This document shows positions 1-5,412 of a stretch of DNA of 10,414 bases, in pieces. The notes under the pieces are model-generated. The model searched no databases and was not told where the DNA came from. It worked only from the letters and a program-made list of their open reading frames with translations. A program made the translations under genes and the position numbers. The stretch is from DAOOOW01 sp035387885. GTDB taxonomy: Bacteria > Patescibacteriota > Patescibacteriia > UBA2196. The stretch is taken from contig DAOOOW010000023.1 of NCBI GenBank assembly GCA_035387885.1, positions 1 through 10,414 on the forward strand, given 5' to 3'. Position 1 is the first letter of the stretch, and each line of letters opens with the position of its first letter.

Positions 1-90
1 TGGCGGAAGGGGTGAGATTCGAACTCACGGTCCGCGTGAACGGACAACAGTTTTCAAGACTGTCGCATTAGACCGCTCTGCCACCCTTCC
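1..90 (-). tRNA. tRNA-Ser (anticodon TGA)
   Basis: Read on the minus strand, this folds as a class II tRNA. A 7-bp acceptor stem (GGAAGGG with CCCTTCC) is followed by discriminator G and an encoded CCA at 1-3. The anticodon loop is CTTGAAA, giving anticodon TGA, and the long variable arm (GTCCG/CGGAC) is typical of serine tRNAs. The T loop is GTTCGAATC. It decodes UCN serine codons. It lies 19 bases downstream of the second serine tRNA, so the two are probably co-transcribed. Confidence 0.97.
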
Positions 91-109
91 ACAAAATTTT
101 ATTCCAAAC

Positions 110-200
110 CGGAGAGGCAGGGATTTGAACCCTGGATATGGTTTTAAGGCCATATAACAGGTTAGCAACCTGCCGCTTTCAGCCACTCAGCCACCTCTCC
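110..200 (-). tRNA. tRNA-Ser (anticodon GCT)
   Basis: On the minus strand the acceptor stem GGAGAGG pairs with CCTCTCC, with discriminator G. The anticodon loop TTGCTAA gives anticodon GCT (AGC/AGU serine codons). A long variable arm (ATATGG/CCATAT) identifies a class II serine tRNA, and the T loop is GTTCAAATC. Unlike its neighbour, no CCA is encoded (the bases after the discriminator read GTT), so CCA must be added enzymatically. Imperfectly complementary flanks (about 97-109 and 201-213) could lengthen the acceptor stem in the precursor. Confidence 0.96.
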
Positions 201-218
201 GGACTGGAATAAAAAAAT

Positions 219-471
219 TTATTTTTTCGGCCAAATTCCACCAGCATTTAGCAAATAACACTCGCTATAAAATCTCAATGGCACCCCTTCTTTTTCCATA
301 ATTGAACATTCAGGAATATCATCAGCATTGCGAACTATTTTCCATACCCCATTTTCCTTTTTGGCAATCCATTCACTACCACTTCTACCTGGAGATTTAT
401 AGCCACTGGCAAATAAGCCATTATTTTTTAATATGCTAAAAATTATTTATTTTTTGTGTTAATAAATCCAT
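219..471 (-). pseudogene. Small protein with broken frame, C-terminal Trp/Cys-containing domain
   Basis: An open frame from 446 down to the TAA at 219-221 encodes about 70 protein-like residues, with segments SEWIAKKENGVWKIV, DDIPECSIMEKEGVP and FYSECYLLNAGGIWPKK, but has no ATG, GTG or TTG start. An ATG at 471 begins MDLLTQKINNF in another frame and hits TAG at 436-438. Removing one T from the T5 run (438-442) fuses the two frames into an uninterrupted 83-residue protein. The pattern AKK-x2-G-x-W-K-I-V, then Cys, then Pro and Glu-Cys, resembles to me the C-terminal part of small secreted proteins in Patescibacteria, but I cannot confirm this. No signal peptide is visible, so it may also be N-terminally shortened. 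It lies just upstream of the serine tRNAs. It could be a decaying gene, a sequencing error or a slippage-rescued gene. Confidence 0.55.
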
Positions 472-628
472 ATCCTAGATATCGTTGTCTATTAGTTATT
501 AAGTTGTCAAGATTTTTATAATTTAAAATTTTTGTCTGAAAATAGATAATATAAGCAATACTGCTTAGTTTTTATAATTTTAAACATATTTCATAAATGC
601 GTTTTTATCTTATCATTTCTTTTTATAT

Positions 629-657
629 TTGACAATTATTAGCTCTCGTGCTATACT
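629..657 (+). promoter_or_regulatory. Sigma-70-type promoter of khpA
   Basis: The -35 box TTGACA (629-634) matches the consensus exactly. The -10 box TATACT (652-657) lies after a 17-base spacer. Transcription should start near 664, giving a leader of about 100 bases before the khpA start. The stretch upstream (472-628) is AT-rich and shows no supportable gene. Confidence 0.8.
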
Positions 658-672
658 TTAATTATTAAAAAT

Positions 673-749
673 CGGCTTTTAATGCTTAGATTAAGCAGTA
701 TAAAAGGTCGCACGGCCGAGTTAAAGATATTAACAATTGTTATTGTTAA
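673..749 (+). promoter_or_regulatory. Folded 5' leader of khpA
   Basis: A two-part hairpin is visible: CTTTTA (676-681) pairs with TAAAAG (701-706) and encloses TGCTTA (683-688) paired with TAAGCA (692-697). A second perfect hairpin, TTAACAAT (730-737) with ATTGTTAA (742-749) and a TGTT loop, ends 17 bases before the khpA ATG. Together they suggest a leader that could influence translation. No known riboswitch or ribosomal-protein leader is recognised. Confidence 0.45.
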
Positions 750-766
750 TAGATGTAAAAGAAACT

Positions 767-1093
767 ATGGATAAACCAAATTATCAAGTGTTTGTTGAAA
801 TGTTGGTCAAAGGAATTGTTGACCATCCAGAAGAAGTTTCTACTGAAAAAACTGTTGATGAAAGAGGTGTACTTTTAACCCTCAAACTCAATCCACAAGA
901 TATGGGTTATGTCATTGGCAGACAAGGTCAAAACGCCAGAGCTATTAGAACTTTACTCCGTTTGGTCGGGGCTAAAAATAATGCTCGCGTGACTTTGAAA
1001 ATTGATGAACCAGCTGGTTCTAACAGAGGTTATGACAGAAGAGAAAATCGTTCTGTTGAAGCCGATGTTTCAGTAGATGATTTAAAAATTTAA
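767..1093 (+). CDS. khpA: KH-domain RNA-binding protein KhpA
   Basis: This is a small RNA-binding protein of the KhpA/YlqC type. In better-known bacteria the family binds RNA, often with partner KhpB, and is linked to control of cell division and envelope growth. The single KH domain covers about residues 5-80, with the signature GxxG loop as GRQG (51-54) in DMGYVIGRQGQNARAIRTLL. A 28-residue charged tail (after about residue 80) extends beyond the compact family form. I chose the ATG at 767, giving 108 residues, because the N-terminus then matches the family. The frame could extend upstream to a TTG at 737, but that codon lies inside the leader hairpin. No clear Shine-Dalgarno site is present. 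The usual neighbours rpsP and rimM are absent, but trmD follows. Confidence 0.9.
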   Translation: MDKPNYQVFVEMLVKGIVDHPEEVSTEKTVDERGVLLTLKLNPQDMGYVIGRQGQNARAIRTLLRLVGAKNNARVTLKIDEPAGSNRGYDRRENRSVEADVSVDDLKI

Positions 1094-1107
1094 TCTTTGA
1101 TTATTTT

Positions 1108-1147
1108 CAAAAACCGTGCTACGATTGTAGTGCGGTTTTTGTTTTTT
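1108..1147 (+). terminator. Intrinsic terminator or attenuator between khpA and trmD
   Basis: A 15-bp stem with two G-U wobbles pairs 1108-1122 with 1127-1141 around the loop GATT. It is followed by T6 (1142-1147), and the stem itself ends in a T5 run. This is a textbook rho-independent terminator. It lies only 7 bases before the trmD start, and no separate trmD promoter is evident after it, so read-through may set trmD expression. Confidence 0.85.
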
Positions 1148-1154
1148 AAAGTTT

Positions 1155-1886
1155 ATGCAATTTGATATTCTAACAATTTTTCCCAAGCTTTTTGATTCTT
1201 TTTTGAATGAAAGTTTAATTAAAAAATCTGCCGAAAAAAAGCTGAACAATTTTGTTATTCACGATTTACGAAAATGGGCTAAGGGTGTCCACAAAAGAGT
1301 TGATGATCGGCCATATGGGGGTGGTGCTGGCATGTTAATGATGGCTGAACCAATTATTAAAGCAGTTAGTGATGTAAAGTGTCAAAGCCTGCCTGCCGGC
1401 GAGGCAGGTGTCAAAGTGTCAGAGTGTCAAAGCAAAAGTAATAAAAAAACATCACCACAAAAAACTAAAGTTATTCTTCTGTCTCCGGCTGGTCAACGGT
1501 TTACTGGTGAAATGGCTAAAAAATTATCTAAGTGTGATCAGTTGATTTTTATTTGTGGTCGCTACGAAGGTATTGATGCTCGCGTGGAAAAAATTATTGA
1601 TGAAAAAATTTCCATTGGACCTTATGTTTTAAATGGTGGAGAATTAGCAGCTATGGTTATCATGGAGACAGTGGCTAGATTTATTCCAGGATTTCTTGGT
1701 AATGAAGAATCTTTACAAGAAGAAACAATCTTGGCGGTTAATAAAATGGTCAAAGAATACCCACAGTATACCAGACCAGAAGTTTTAGAAATTGTTAATA
1801 AAAAATATTATGTCCCCAAAATTCTTTTAAGCGGAGATCATCAAAAGATTAAAGATTGGAGAAATAGTAAAATGAATAAAGAATAG
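1155..1886 (+). CDS. trmD: tRNA (guanine-N1)-methyltransferase TrmD
   Basis: TrmD uses S-adenosylmethionine to methylate N1 of G37 in tRNAs, preventing +1 frameshifting. The N-terminus (FDILTIFPKLFDSF, RVDDRPYGGGAGMLMM at 48-63) aligns without gaps to E. coli TrmD to about residue 71. The SAM-binding trefoil knot is seen as LLSPAGQRF (109-116), ICGRYEGIDARV (133-144) and SIGPYVLNGGEL (153-164). VARFIPG contains R175, equivalent to E. coli Arg154, while the position of catalytic Asp169 is Glu (E190). A net 21-residue insertion at about residues 75-104 coincides with a palindromic repeat flanked by TGTCAAAG octamers. The protein stops soon after LLSGDHQKIKDWRN, so the last 30 or so residues of the usual C-terminal domain are missing. 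No Shine-Dalgarno site is visible. Confidence 0.96.
   Translation: MQFDILTIFPKLFDSFLNESLIKKSAEKKLNNFVIHDLRKWAKGVHKRVDDRPYGGGAGMLMMAEPIIKAVSDVKCQSLPAGEAGVKVSECQSKSNKKTSPQKTKVILLSPAGQRFTGEMAKKLSKCDQLIFICGRYEGIDARVEKIIDEKISIGPYVLNGGELAAMVIMETVARFIPGFLGNEESLQEETILAVNKMVKEYPQYTRPEVLEIVNKKYYVPKILLSGDHQKIKDWRNSKMNKE
1380..1432 (+). repeat. Palindromic element within TGTCAAAG tandem octamers, inside trmD
   Basis: Perfect arms CCTGCCT (1388-1394) and AGGCAGG (1402-1408) surround a GCCGGCG centre. The palindrome follows one TGTCAAAG octamer (1380-1387) and precedes three tandem ones (1409-1432, the middle one reading TGTCAGAG). The same palindrome type occurs at 5375-5394. It is GC-rich against an AT-rich gene and is translated in frame as part of a TrmD insertion. 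Confidence 0.85.
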
Positions 1887-1993
1887 TGAATTATAAATTA
1901 GGGAAGAAGTTTTTAACTAATAATTTTACTTAATGTGCCGGCCATTTTAATGTTTTGCACAACAAAATGTTTATTTAGGTTATAAAAAATTAA

Positions 1994-2036
1994 ACAGTTT
2001 ATTTTTTAATGATCAAACTGTGTATAACTTTTTTTT
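1994..2036 (+). terminator. Possible weak terminator downstream of trmD
   Basis: ACAGTTT (1994-2000) pairs with AAACTGT (2015-2021) across a 14-base loop, and a T8 run follows at 2029-2036. The stem is AT-rich and the T run starts 7 bases later, so efficiency is doubtful. It sits between trmD and the promoter at 2086. The rest of 1887-2085 is AT-rich and shows no gene. Confidence 0.35.
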
Positions 2037-2085
2037 AATTAAAAATTTTATTTAATATTAGCCAAAGAAATTATTATTAGGATTT

Positions 2086-2114
2086 TTGACTTTTATAAAA
2101 AAGTGTGCTATAAT
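2086..2114 (+). promoter_or_regulatory. Strong extended -10 promoter of the structured RNA
   Basis: The -35 box TTGACT (2086-2091), a 17-base spacer and a perfect -10 box TATAAT (2109-2114) preceded by TGC (extended -10) form one of the best promoters in the window. Start of transcription is expected at about 2120-2121, exactly where the first hairpin begins. Confidence 0.85.
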
Positions 2115-2120
2115 AGATTT

Positions 2121-2490
2121 GTACTGAAAAGTACCTTTTATAACTGTTTTTAAACTTAAATGGCCGACCATTTTAACCTTAAAATAAAACAAAAACAAAA
2201 ATTTTAAGGAGGAACAAAATAAAATCAAAACAAAAAGGTTACTCATTGATAATAAAATATTAGTGAAATAACCAAAAAACGGTATAATTGAATGCTTTAT
2301 CAGTCGGAAAAGCATAAAACACAAGATCATCGAACAGAAAATTCTGGAAGTTCGCATACCCTTATCCTCTTAAATAGAGCATAAAGGCATGCGAACACCA
2401 GATCGTTCAAATGATCTGGCGCTTTAGCCAGGGAAATATTATATAAAAATTGCCCTGATGCTAGGCGCCTTTTTGTTTGCTTTTTTTTTC
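2121..2490 (+). ncRNA. Unrecognised structured non-coding RNA
   Basis: Between a consensus promoter and an intrinsic terminator lie about 350 bases with no convincing reading frame but a chain of hairpins. They are: GTACT-GAAA-AGTAC (2121-2134); AAATGG-CCGA-CCATTT (2158-2173); CCTTAAAAT with ATTTTAAGG around an A/C-only loop (2177-2209); GGTTA...TAACC enclosing CATTGAT/ATTAGTG (2237-2272); ATGCTTT/AAAGCAT (2292-2315); GTTCGCAT/ATGCGAAC enclosing CTCT/AGAG (2350-2396); CCAGATC/GATCTGG (2398-2419). The terminator hairpin closes the transcript. Linkers are A-rich, and a lone AAGGAGG motif (2206-2212) has no start codon after it. I looked for hallmarks of RNase P RNA, tmRNA, SRP RNA and 6S RNA and did not find them. 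It could be a stand-alone RNA or, less likely, a long leader ending in an attenuator before the dksA-like gene. Confidence 0.65.
2418..2490 (+). terminator. Intrinsic terminator of the structured RNA
   Basis: GGCGC (2418-2422), TAGC (2425-2428) and CAGGG (2429-2433) pair with CCCTG (2453-2457), GCTA (2460-2463) and GCGCC (2465-2469). Only short internal mismatches interrupt the stem, and T5 follows at 2470-2474, with a further T9 at 2481-2489. Its first two bases overlap the preceding hairpin (2398-2419), so the two cannot both form fully. Confidence 0.85.
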
Positions 2491-2505
2491 ATCTCTTGTT
2501 ATAAT
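2477..2505 (+). promoter_or_regulatory. Promoter of the dksA-like gene
   Basis: TTGCTT (2477-2482), a 17-base spacer and a perfect TATAAT (2500-2505) start within the T-rich tail of the preceding terminator. This implies that the downstream gene is transcribed separately from the structured RNA. A second TATACT at 2517-2522 could act as an alternative -10 box. Confidence 0.65.
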
Positions 2506-2523
2506 GTTTGTATTATTATACTC

Positions 2524-2575
2524 TTAAGTATAAATTGGCGTTAAGTAGCGCCTGAAATTATAGCGTTAAGTCGCC
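2524..2575 (+). promoter_or_regulatory. Repeated GCGTTAAGT leader motif before the dksA-like gene
   Basis: The nine bases GCGTTAAGT occur at 2538-2546 and again at 2563-2571, each followed closely by CGCC (2549-2552, 2572-2575). A shorter TTAAGT lies at 2524-2529. GGCG (2537-2540) can pair with either CGCC, giving two mutually exclusive hairpins just ahead of the start codon. This may be a protein-binding site or a leader switch; no known element is recognised. Confidence 0.4.
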
Positions 2576-2584
2576 TTAAAACAC

Positions 2585-2956
2585 ATGAAACAAAATTTTA
2601 TTTTATTAATAAAAGAAAAATTAGCTCAAGAGCAAATCCGCTTGGAAAAAGATTTAGCTGGTTTTACAGAAAAAAATATTCACAATAAAGACGATTATCA
2701 AACCGAATATCCAGATTTTGGTAGTGATTATGATGAAAATGCTCAAGAAGTAACAGTTTTTGAGGAGCGTTTAAGTTTGGAGAAAACTTTAGAAGACGAA
2801 TTAAGAGATGTTAAAAATAGTTTGGCAATGATAGAACAAGGTAAGTATGGGATTTGTAAATATTGTGGTAAGGAAATTGAAGAAGGACGTTTATTGGCCA
2901 GGCCAACCAGCTCTTCGTGCGTTGACTGTAAAAAGAAATTTAAGGGTGAGGTTTGA
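2585..2956 (+). CDS. DksA/TraR-family zinc-finger protein
   Basis: Proteins of this family reach the RNA polymerase secondary channel and, with or without ppGpp, adjust transcription of stable RNA and stress genes. The 123-residue protein has an N-terminal helical hairpin region (about 8-85) and a C-terminal C4 zinc finger: CKYC (C91, C94) and CVDC (C112, C115) around GKEIEEGRLLARPTSSS. The tip region reads SDYDENAQE, approximating the DxxDxA motif of DksA with Glu in the second acidic place. The Gram-positive YteA-like subgroup is an equally fair name, so no gene symbol is given. It has its own promoter and ends 31 bases before lspA, with which it is probably co-transcribed. No Shine-Dalgarno site precedes the ATG. 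Confidence 0.88.
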   Translation: MKQNFILLIKEKLAQEQIRLEKDLAGFTEKNIHNKDDYQTEYPDFGSDYDENAQEVTVFEERLSLEKTLEDELRDVKNSLAMIEQGKYGICKYCGKEIEEGRLLARPTSSSCVDCKKKFKGEV

Positions 2957-2963
2957 GAGATAA

Positions 2964-2978
2964 CCTATTTTCAATAGG
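2964..2978 (+). promoter_or_regulatory. Small hairpin covering the lspA ribosome-binding region
   Basis: CCTATT (2964-2969) and AATAGG (2973-2978) form a 6-bp hairpin with a TTC loop between the dksA-like gene and lspA. AGG at 2976-2978 is the only purine cluster upstream of the lspA ATG (9 bases away), so the hairpin would mask it. No T run follows, which argues against a terminator. Confidence 0.35.
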
Positions 2979-2987
2979 CAAGTATAA

Positions 2988-3437
2988 ATGAATACTCAAA
3001 TGGTTATTAATATTAAAAAAATAATAAAGCCCAGCATTTTTTGTCTGGCTTTTTTTGTGATTGATAGGTTTTTTAAAATTTTAAGTTTACACGGAAAAAT
3101 GTTTTTTTATAAAAATCATGGTTTGTCTTTTTCAATTCCAATACCAGATCAATTATTTTTATATTTTTATATTTTTTCTTTTTTAATTTTGTTAATCATA
3201 GTTTGGCAGTTTGTTAAGATTTTAAAAAATGATTATAGACAGCCAATGTATGAATTGCAAATTACGGGTCAGGAATTACTTATGGGGGGTATAATTAGTA
3301 ATTTAATTGATCGTTTAAAATTTGGTTTTGTAATTGATTATTTAAATTTTTATTTTTTTTATAATAATTTGGCTGATCTTATGCTTATAGCAGGAGCCTT
3401 ACTGTTGTTATATAAACATTTAAAAAAACCCTCTTAA
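2988..3437 (+). CDS. lspA: Lipoprotein signal peptidase (signal peptidase II)
   Basis: LspA is a membrane aspartyl protease that cleaves the signal peptide of prolipoproteins after diacylglyceryl transfer. At 149 residues with about four membrane segments (roughly 15-33, 56-78, 95-112 and 128-143) it has the family's size. Conserved blocks are visible: DRFFK (26-30), KNHGLSFS (42-49, the usual N-x-G-x-x-F-S), SNLIDRL (104-110), VIDYLNFY with the first catalytic Asp (D117), and NNLADLMLIAG with the second (D130). It follows the dksA-like gene in the same direction. Its stop codon is embedded in the terminator hairpin. The sequence is unusually rich in Phe and Ile, in keeping with the base composition. 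Confidence 0.93.
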   Translation: MNTQMVINIKKIIKPSIFCLAFFVIDRFFKILSLHGKMFFYKNHGLSFSIPIPDQLFLYFYIFSFLILLIIVWQFVKILKNDYRQPMYELQITGQELLMGGIISNLIDRLKFGFVIDYLNFYFFYNNLADLMLIAGALLLLYKHLKKPS

Positions 3438-3453
3438 GTAAGAGGATTTTTTT
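3422..3453. terminator. Bidirectional terminator between lspA and the VanW gene
   Basis: CCTCTTA (3430-3436) pairs with TAAGAGG (3439-3445). The hairpin is preceded by A7 (3422-3428) and followed by T7 (3447-3453). This serves both convergent genes: it contains the lspA stop codon and touches the stop codon of the minus-strand VanW gene. Confidence 0.9.
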
Positions 3454-5320
3454 ATGGGGCAGTAATTTCTGGAGTAGTGGTATTAATTTTATTAGGATCA
3501 ATACCAATTAAGCATACAGCTTGCCACGGTCGATAATGAGATTTAAAGGTTTCTTCTTCAACGCGACCATCAGCATAAGTAATAGTTCTGGTAAATTCTG
3601 CGTCGGCCCCTGCGTGGGCGGTTTCTGTACATTTAACTTTTTCTGGCGCTAATTCTGTTGTTTCAATATATTTAGTTTCTCCAGCAGGCACGATGTTAAA
3701 AACTCTTGGTTTAGTAGAAGTGGTGGTCCTGCCATCAGAAGTGCCCCAAAATTCAAAACGTAATTTGTTTTCTTCAGAATAATTAAATGTTTGCAATAAT
3801 AAATAATTGGGTGTGTCGTTGAGAAATTTTAAATCAGGATTTGGCGAATAAATTGTCGCATCGGTGCCAGCTGGTTCGTAATAGGAAACTCGATAAGCAT
3901 GAGGTTTTCTTTCAATAATTTTTAAACCAGAATTAAGGGCTAATCGAAAAGCAGTCGTAGCAATTTGGCAAAGTCCGCCGCCGTATTCCGGGACTGTTTT
4001 AGTGCCTTTAATCACTAATTCTGGTACATAGCCTTTAGTTGGGGTAATGTCTCCCAAAGCCTGATTAAGAGAAAAAGTTTCGCCAGGTTTAATTAATAAA
4101 CCATTTAAAGAATCAGCCCCCACTTTAATATTTTTGCGACGATTAACTGGTGAGCCAACATAGCTTGATTCACCAAAGCCAATTAATTCCTTGATTCCAA
4201 AATTATTAAGAGTATCTGTGGTTACTTGCGGTTCTGTTCTTTGTACAATAATTTCCGCTCTATTTTCTTTTTTGTTAATAATTTTTTCTTCTAAATTTTT
4301 AATAGTTGCCGGCCAATCGATTTGTTGACCAGCTTCAGAAGCTTTAAATTCTACAACCTTGCCATCAGCGATATTAAATTTTGCTTCTATAACTGGTTTT
4401 TCTATTTTTGATATTTGGGTAACTAATTTTTTTTCTAATTCATTTTGTTTAAAAGTAATTTTGGGTTTTTTAGACTCATTATCCCAATTTAAAGTTAAAA
4501 TTTCACCTAAATCTTTTTGGGCAAAAATCTTTTTTTCTTCACTAACCAGGTGATTAATTTCTTGGCTAAAAAATATTTCTATGGGAGCTTGGGCTATAAC
4601 ATTATTAAGTGAATTTATTAAAGACTCGGCCTCTTTTTGGCTAAAATCAGGTTGTTGCAGGGTTAAATTTAATTCTATAGGATTAAATTCTAGATTATTT
4701 AAATTGTTTTGCAGTTTTTTTAATGCATCAGTGTAATTAAAAGTCAAACCAATTTTTTCTGGGGAAATAATAAAATTATTATCAATATATGTTAATTCTG
4801 GATTGCTGCCCTCTTTTTCGTATTGGCCAAAATTAATTTTAAGGTTTTTAATAATAGCTTCTTGATTAAGGATGTAATTTAATTGATAATTCTTGACCGC
4901 AAATAGAAATTTAATTTTTTGCCAGATGTCAGTTGATAAATTTTTTCCTCTGCCAATTTGAAAAATTTTATCAAACGAATCGTCTACGGGAAAATTGATT
5001 AGTTCTACAGATAGGTCTGGATCAGCGGTGCTTAAAGAAACAGGGAAAATTGTTGTATGTTTATTTTGATAAAAAAATTTTTGACCAATTCGTCCGAATT
5101 CATCAGTTTTAGCTTTAAAAATTTTTTTGGCTTGGGCTTGAGTTAGGCCACTTAAATTAACACCAGCTAATTTTATACCCGGATAAAATTTTTCTTCATA
5201 TCTAGTGTTAAACCAAAAATATAAACCAGTGATTATTAAAATGACAAATAAAAAAATAGCTAGAGGAATAACTAGCCATTTTTGGTAATTAAATTTTTTA
5301 AAGGGATTTATTTTTTCCAT
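3452..5320 (-). CDS. Membrane-anchored VanW-domain protein with peptidoglycan-binding-like repeats
   Basis: The 622-residue protein starts with a short basic tail and one membrane segment (about 15-36), so the bulk is predicted to lie outside the membrane. Residues 47-70 (YPGIKLAGVNLSGLTQAQAKKIF) begin a PG_binding_4-like region that continues, with a second copy, to about 360. The VanW domain (about 385-528) is clear: RRKNIKVGADSLNG, KPGETFSLNQALG, the GGGLCQIATTAF signature with C451, and RKPHAYRVSYYEPAGTDATI. The C-terminus (about 545-605) resembles a G5-like beta domain, with C564 and C603 able to form a disulfide. VanW proteins occur in glycopeptide-resistance clusters and widely elsewhere, but their biochemical role is unknown; wall association is inferred. 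No Shine-Dalgarno site is seen. The gene follows hsp20 after a terminator and a repeat. Confidence 0.9.
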   Translation of the reverse strand: MEKINPFKKFNYQKWLVIPLAIFLFVILIITGLYFWFNTRYEEKFYPGIKLAGVNLSGLTQAQAKKIFKAKTDEFGRIGQKFFYQNKHTTIFPVSLSTADPDLSVELINFPVDDSFDKIFQIGRGKNLSTDIWQKIKFLFAVKNYQLNYILNQEAIIKNLKINFGQYEKEGSNPELTYIDNNFIISPEKIGLTFNYTDALKKLQNNLNNLEFNPIELNLTLQQPDFSQKEAESLINSLNNVIAQAPIEIFFSQEINHLVSEEKKIFAQKDLGEILTLNWDNESKKPKITFKQNELEKKLVTQISKIEKPVIEAKFNIADGKVVEFKASEAGQQIDWPATIKNLEEKIINKKENRAEIIVQRTEPQVTTDTLNNFGIKELIGFGESSYVGSPVNRRKNIKVGADSLNGLLIKPGETFSLNQALGDITPTKGYVPELVIKGTKTVPEYGGGLCQIATTAFRLALNSGLKIIERKPHAYRVSYYEPAGTDATIYSPNPDLKFLNDTPNYLLLQTFNYSEENKLRFEFWGTSDGRTTTSTKPRVFNIVPAGETKYIETTELAPEKVKCTETAHAGADAEFTRTITYADGRVEEETFKSHYRPWQAVCLIGIDPNKINTTTPEITAP

Positions 5321-5365
5321 GTTAATATTTTATAGGCCGAGGCAACGCTTGTTTTATATTTTTAC

Positions 5366-5412
5366 ACGGGATCCCCTGCCTACCGGCAGGCAGGTTCGAC
5401 TTAGCTCGGGAT
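5366..5412. repeat. Intergenic composite repeat with nested palindrome
   Basis: The outer parts (CACGGGATCCC at 5366-5376 and GCTCGGGATGA at 5404-5414) match, in reverse orientation, the two ends of the element inside mpl (9104-9153). The centre contains CCTGCCT (5375-5381) and AGGCAGG (5388-5394) around ACCGGC, the same palindrome type as in trmD. It lies in the leader between hsp20 and the VanW gene and would fold as RNA in either direction. Confidence 0.8.

Noticed and set aside
737..766. Upstream TTG start for khpA adding ten residues
   Set aside because: The TTG lies inside a perfect hairpin, the added residues do not match the family, and the ATG at 767 gives the expected N-terminus.
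1380..1432. TGTCAAAG octamers considered as a CRISPR array
   Set aside because: The repeats are 8 bases, mostly tandem without spacers, lie inside trmD and have no cas genes nearby.
2058..2357. 99-codon minus-strand frame rich in Phe and Leu
   Set aside because: It is antisense to the structured RNA and its promoter. Its Phe/Leu/Ile content simply mirrors A-rich linkers on the plus strand, and no domain or start signal supports it.
2292..2384. 30-codon frame (MLYQSEKHKTQDHRTENSG and on) within the structured RNA, considered as a tmRNA tag or small protein
   Set aside because: There is no ribosome-binding site, it overlaps two stable hairpins, and it does not end in the usual ALAA-like tag. 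The tRNA-like ends of tmRNA are missing.
4359..4553. 64-codon plus-strand frame
   Set aside because: Shadow inside the VanW-domain gene on the opposite strand, with no family resemblance.
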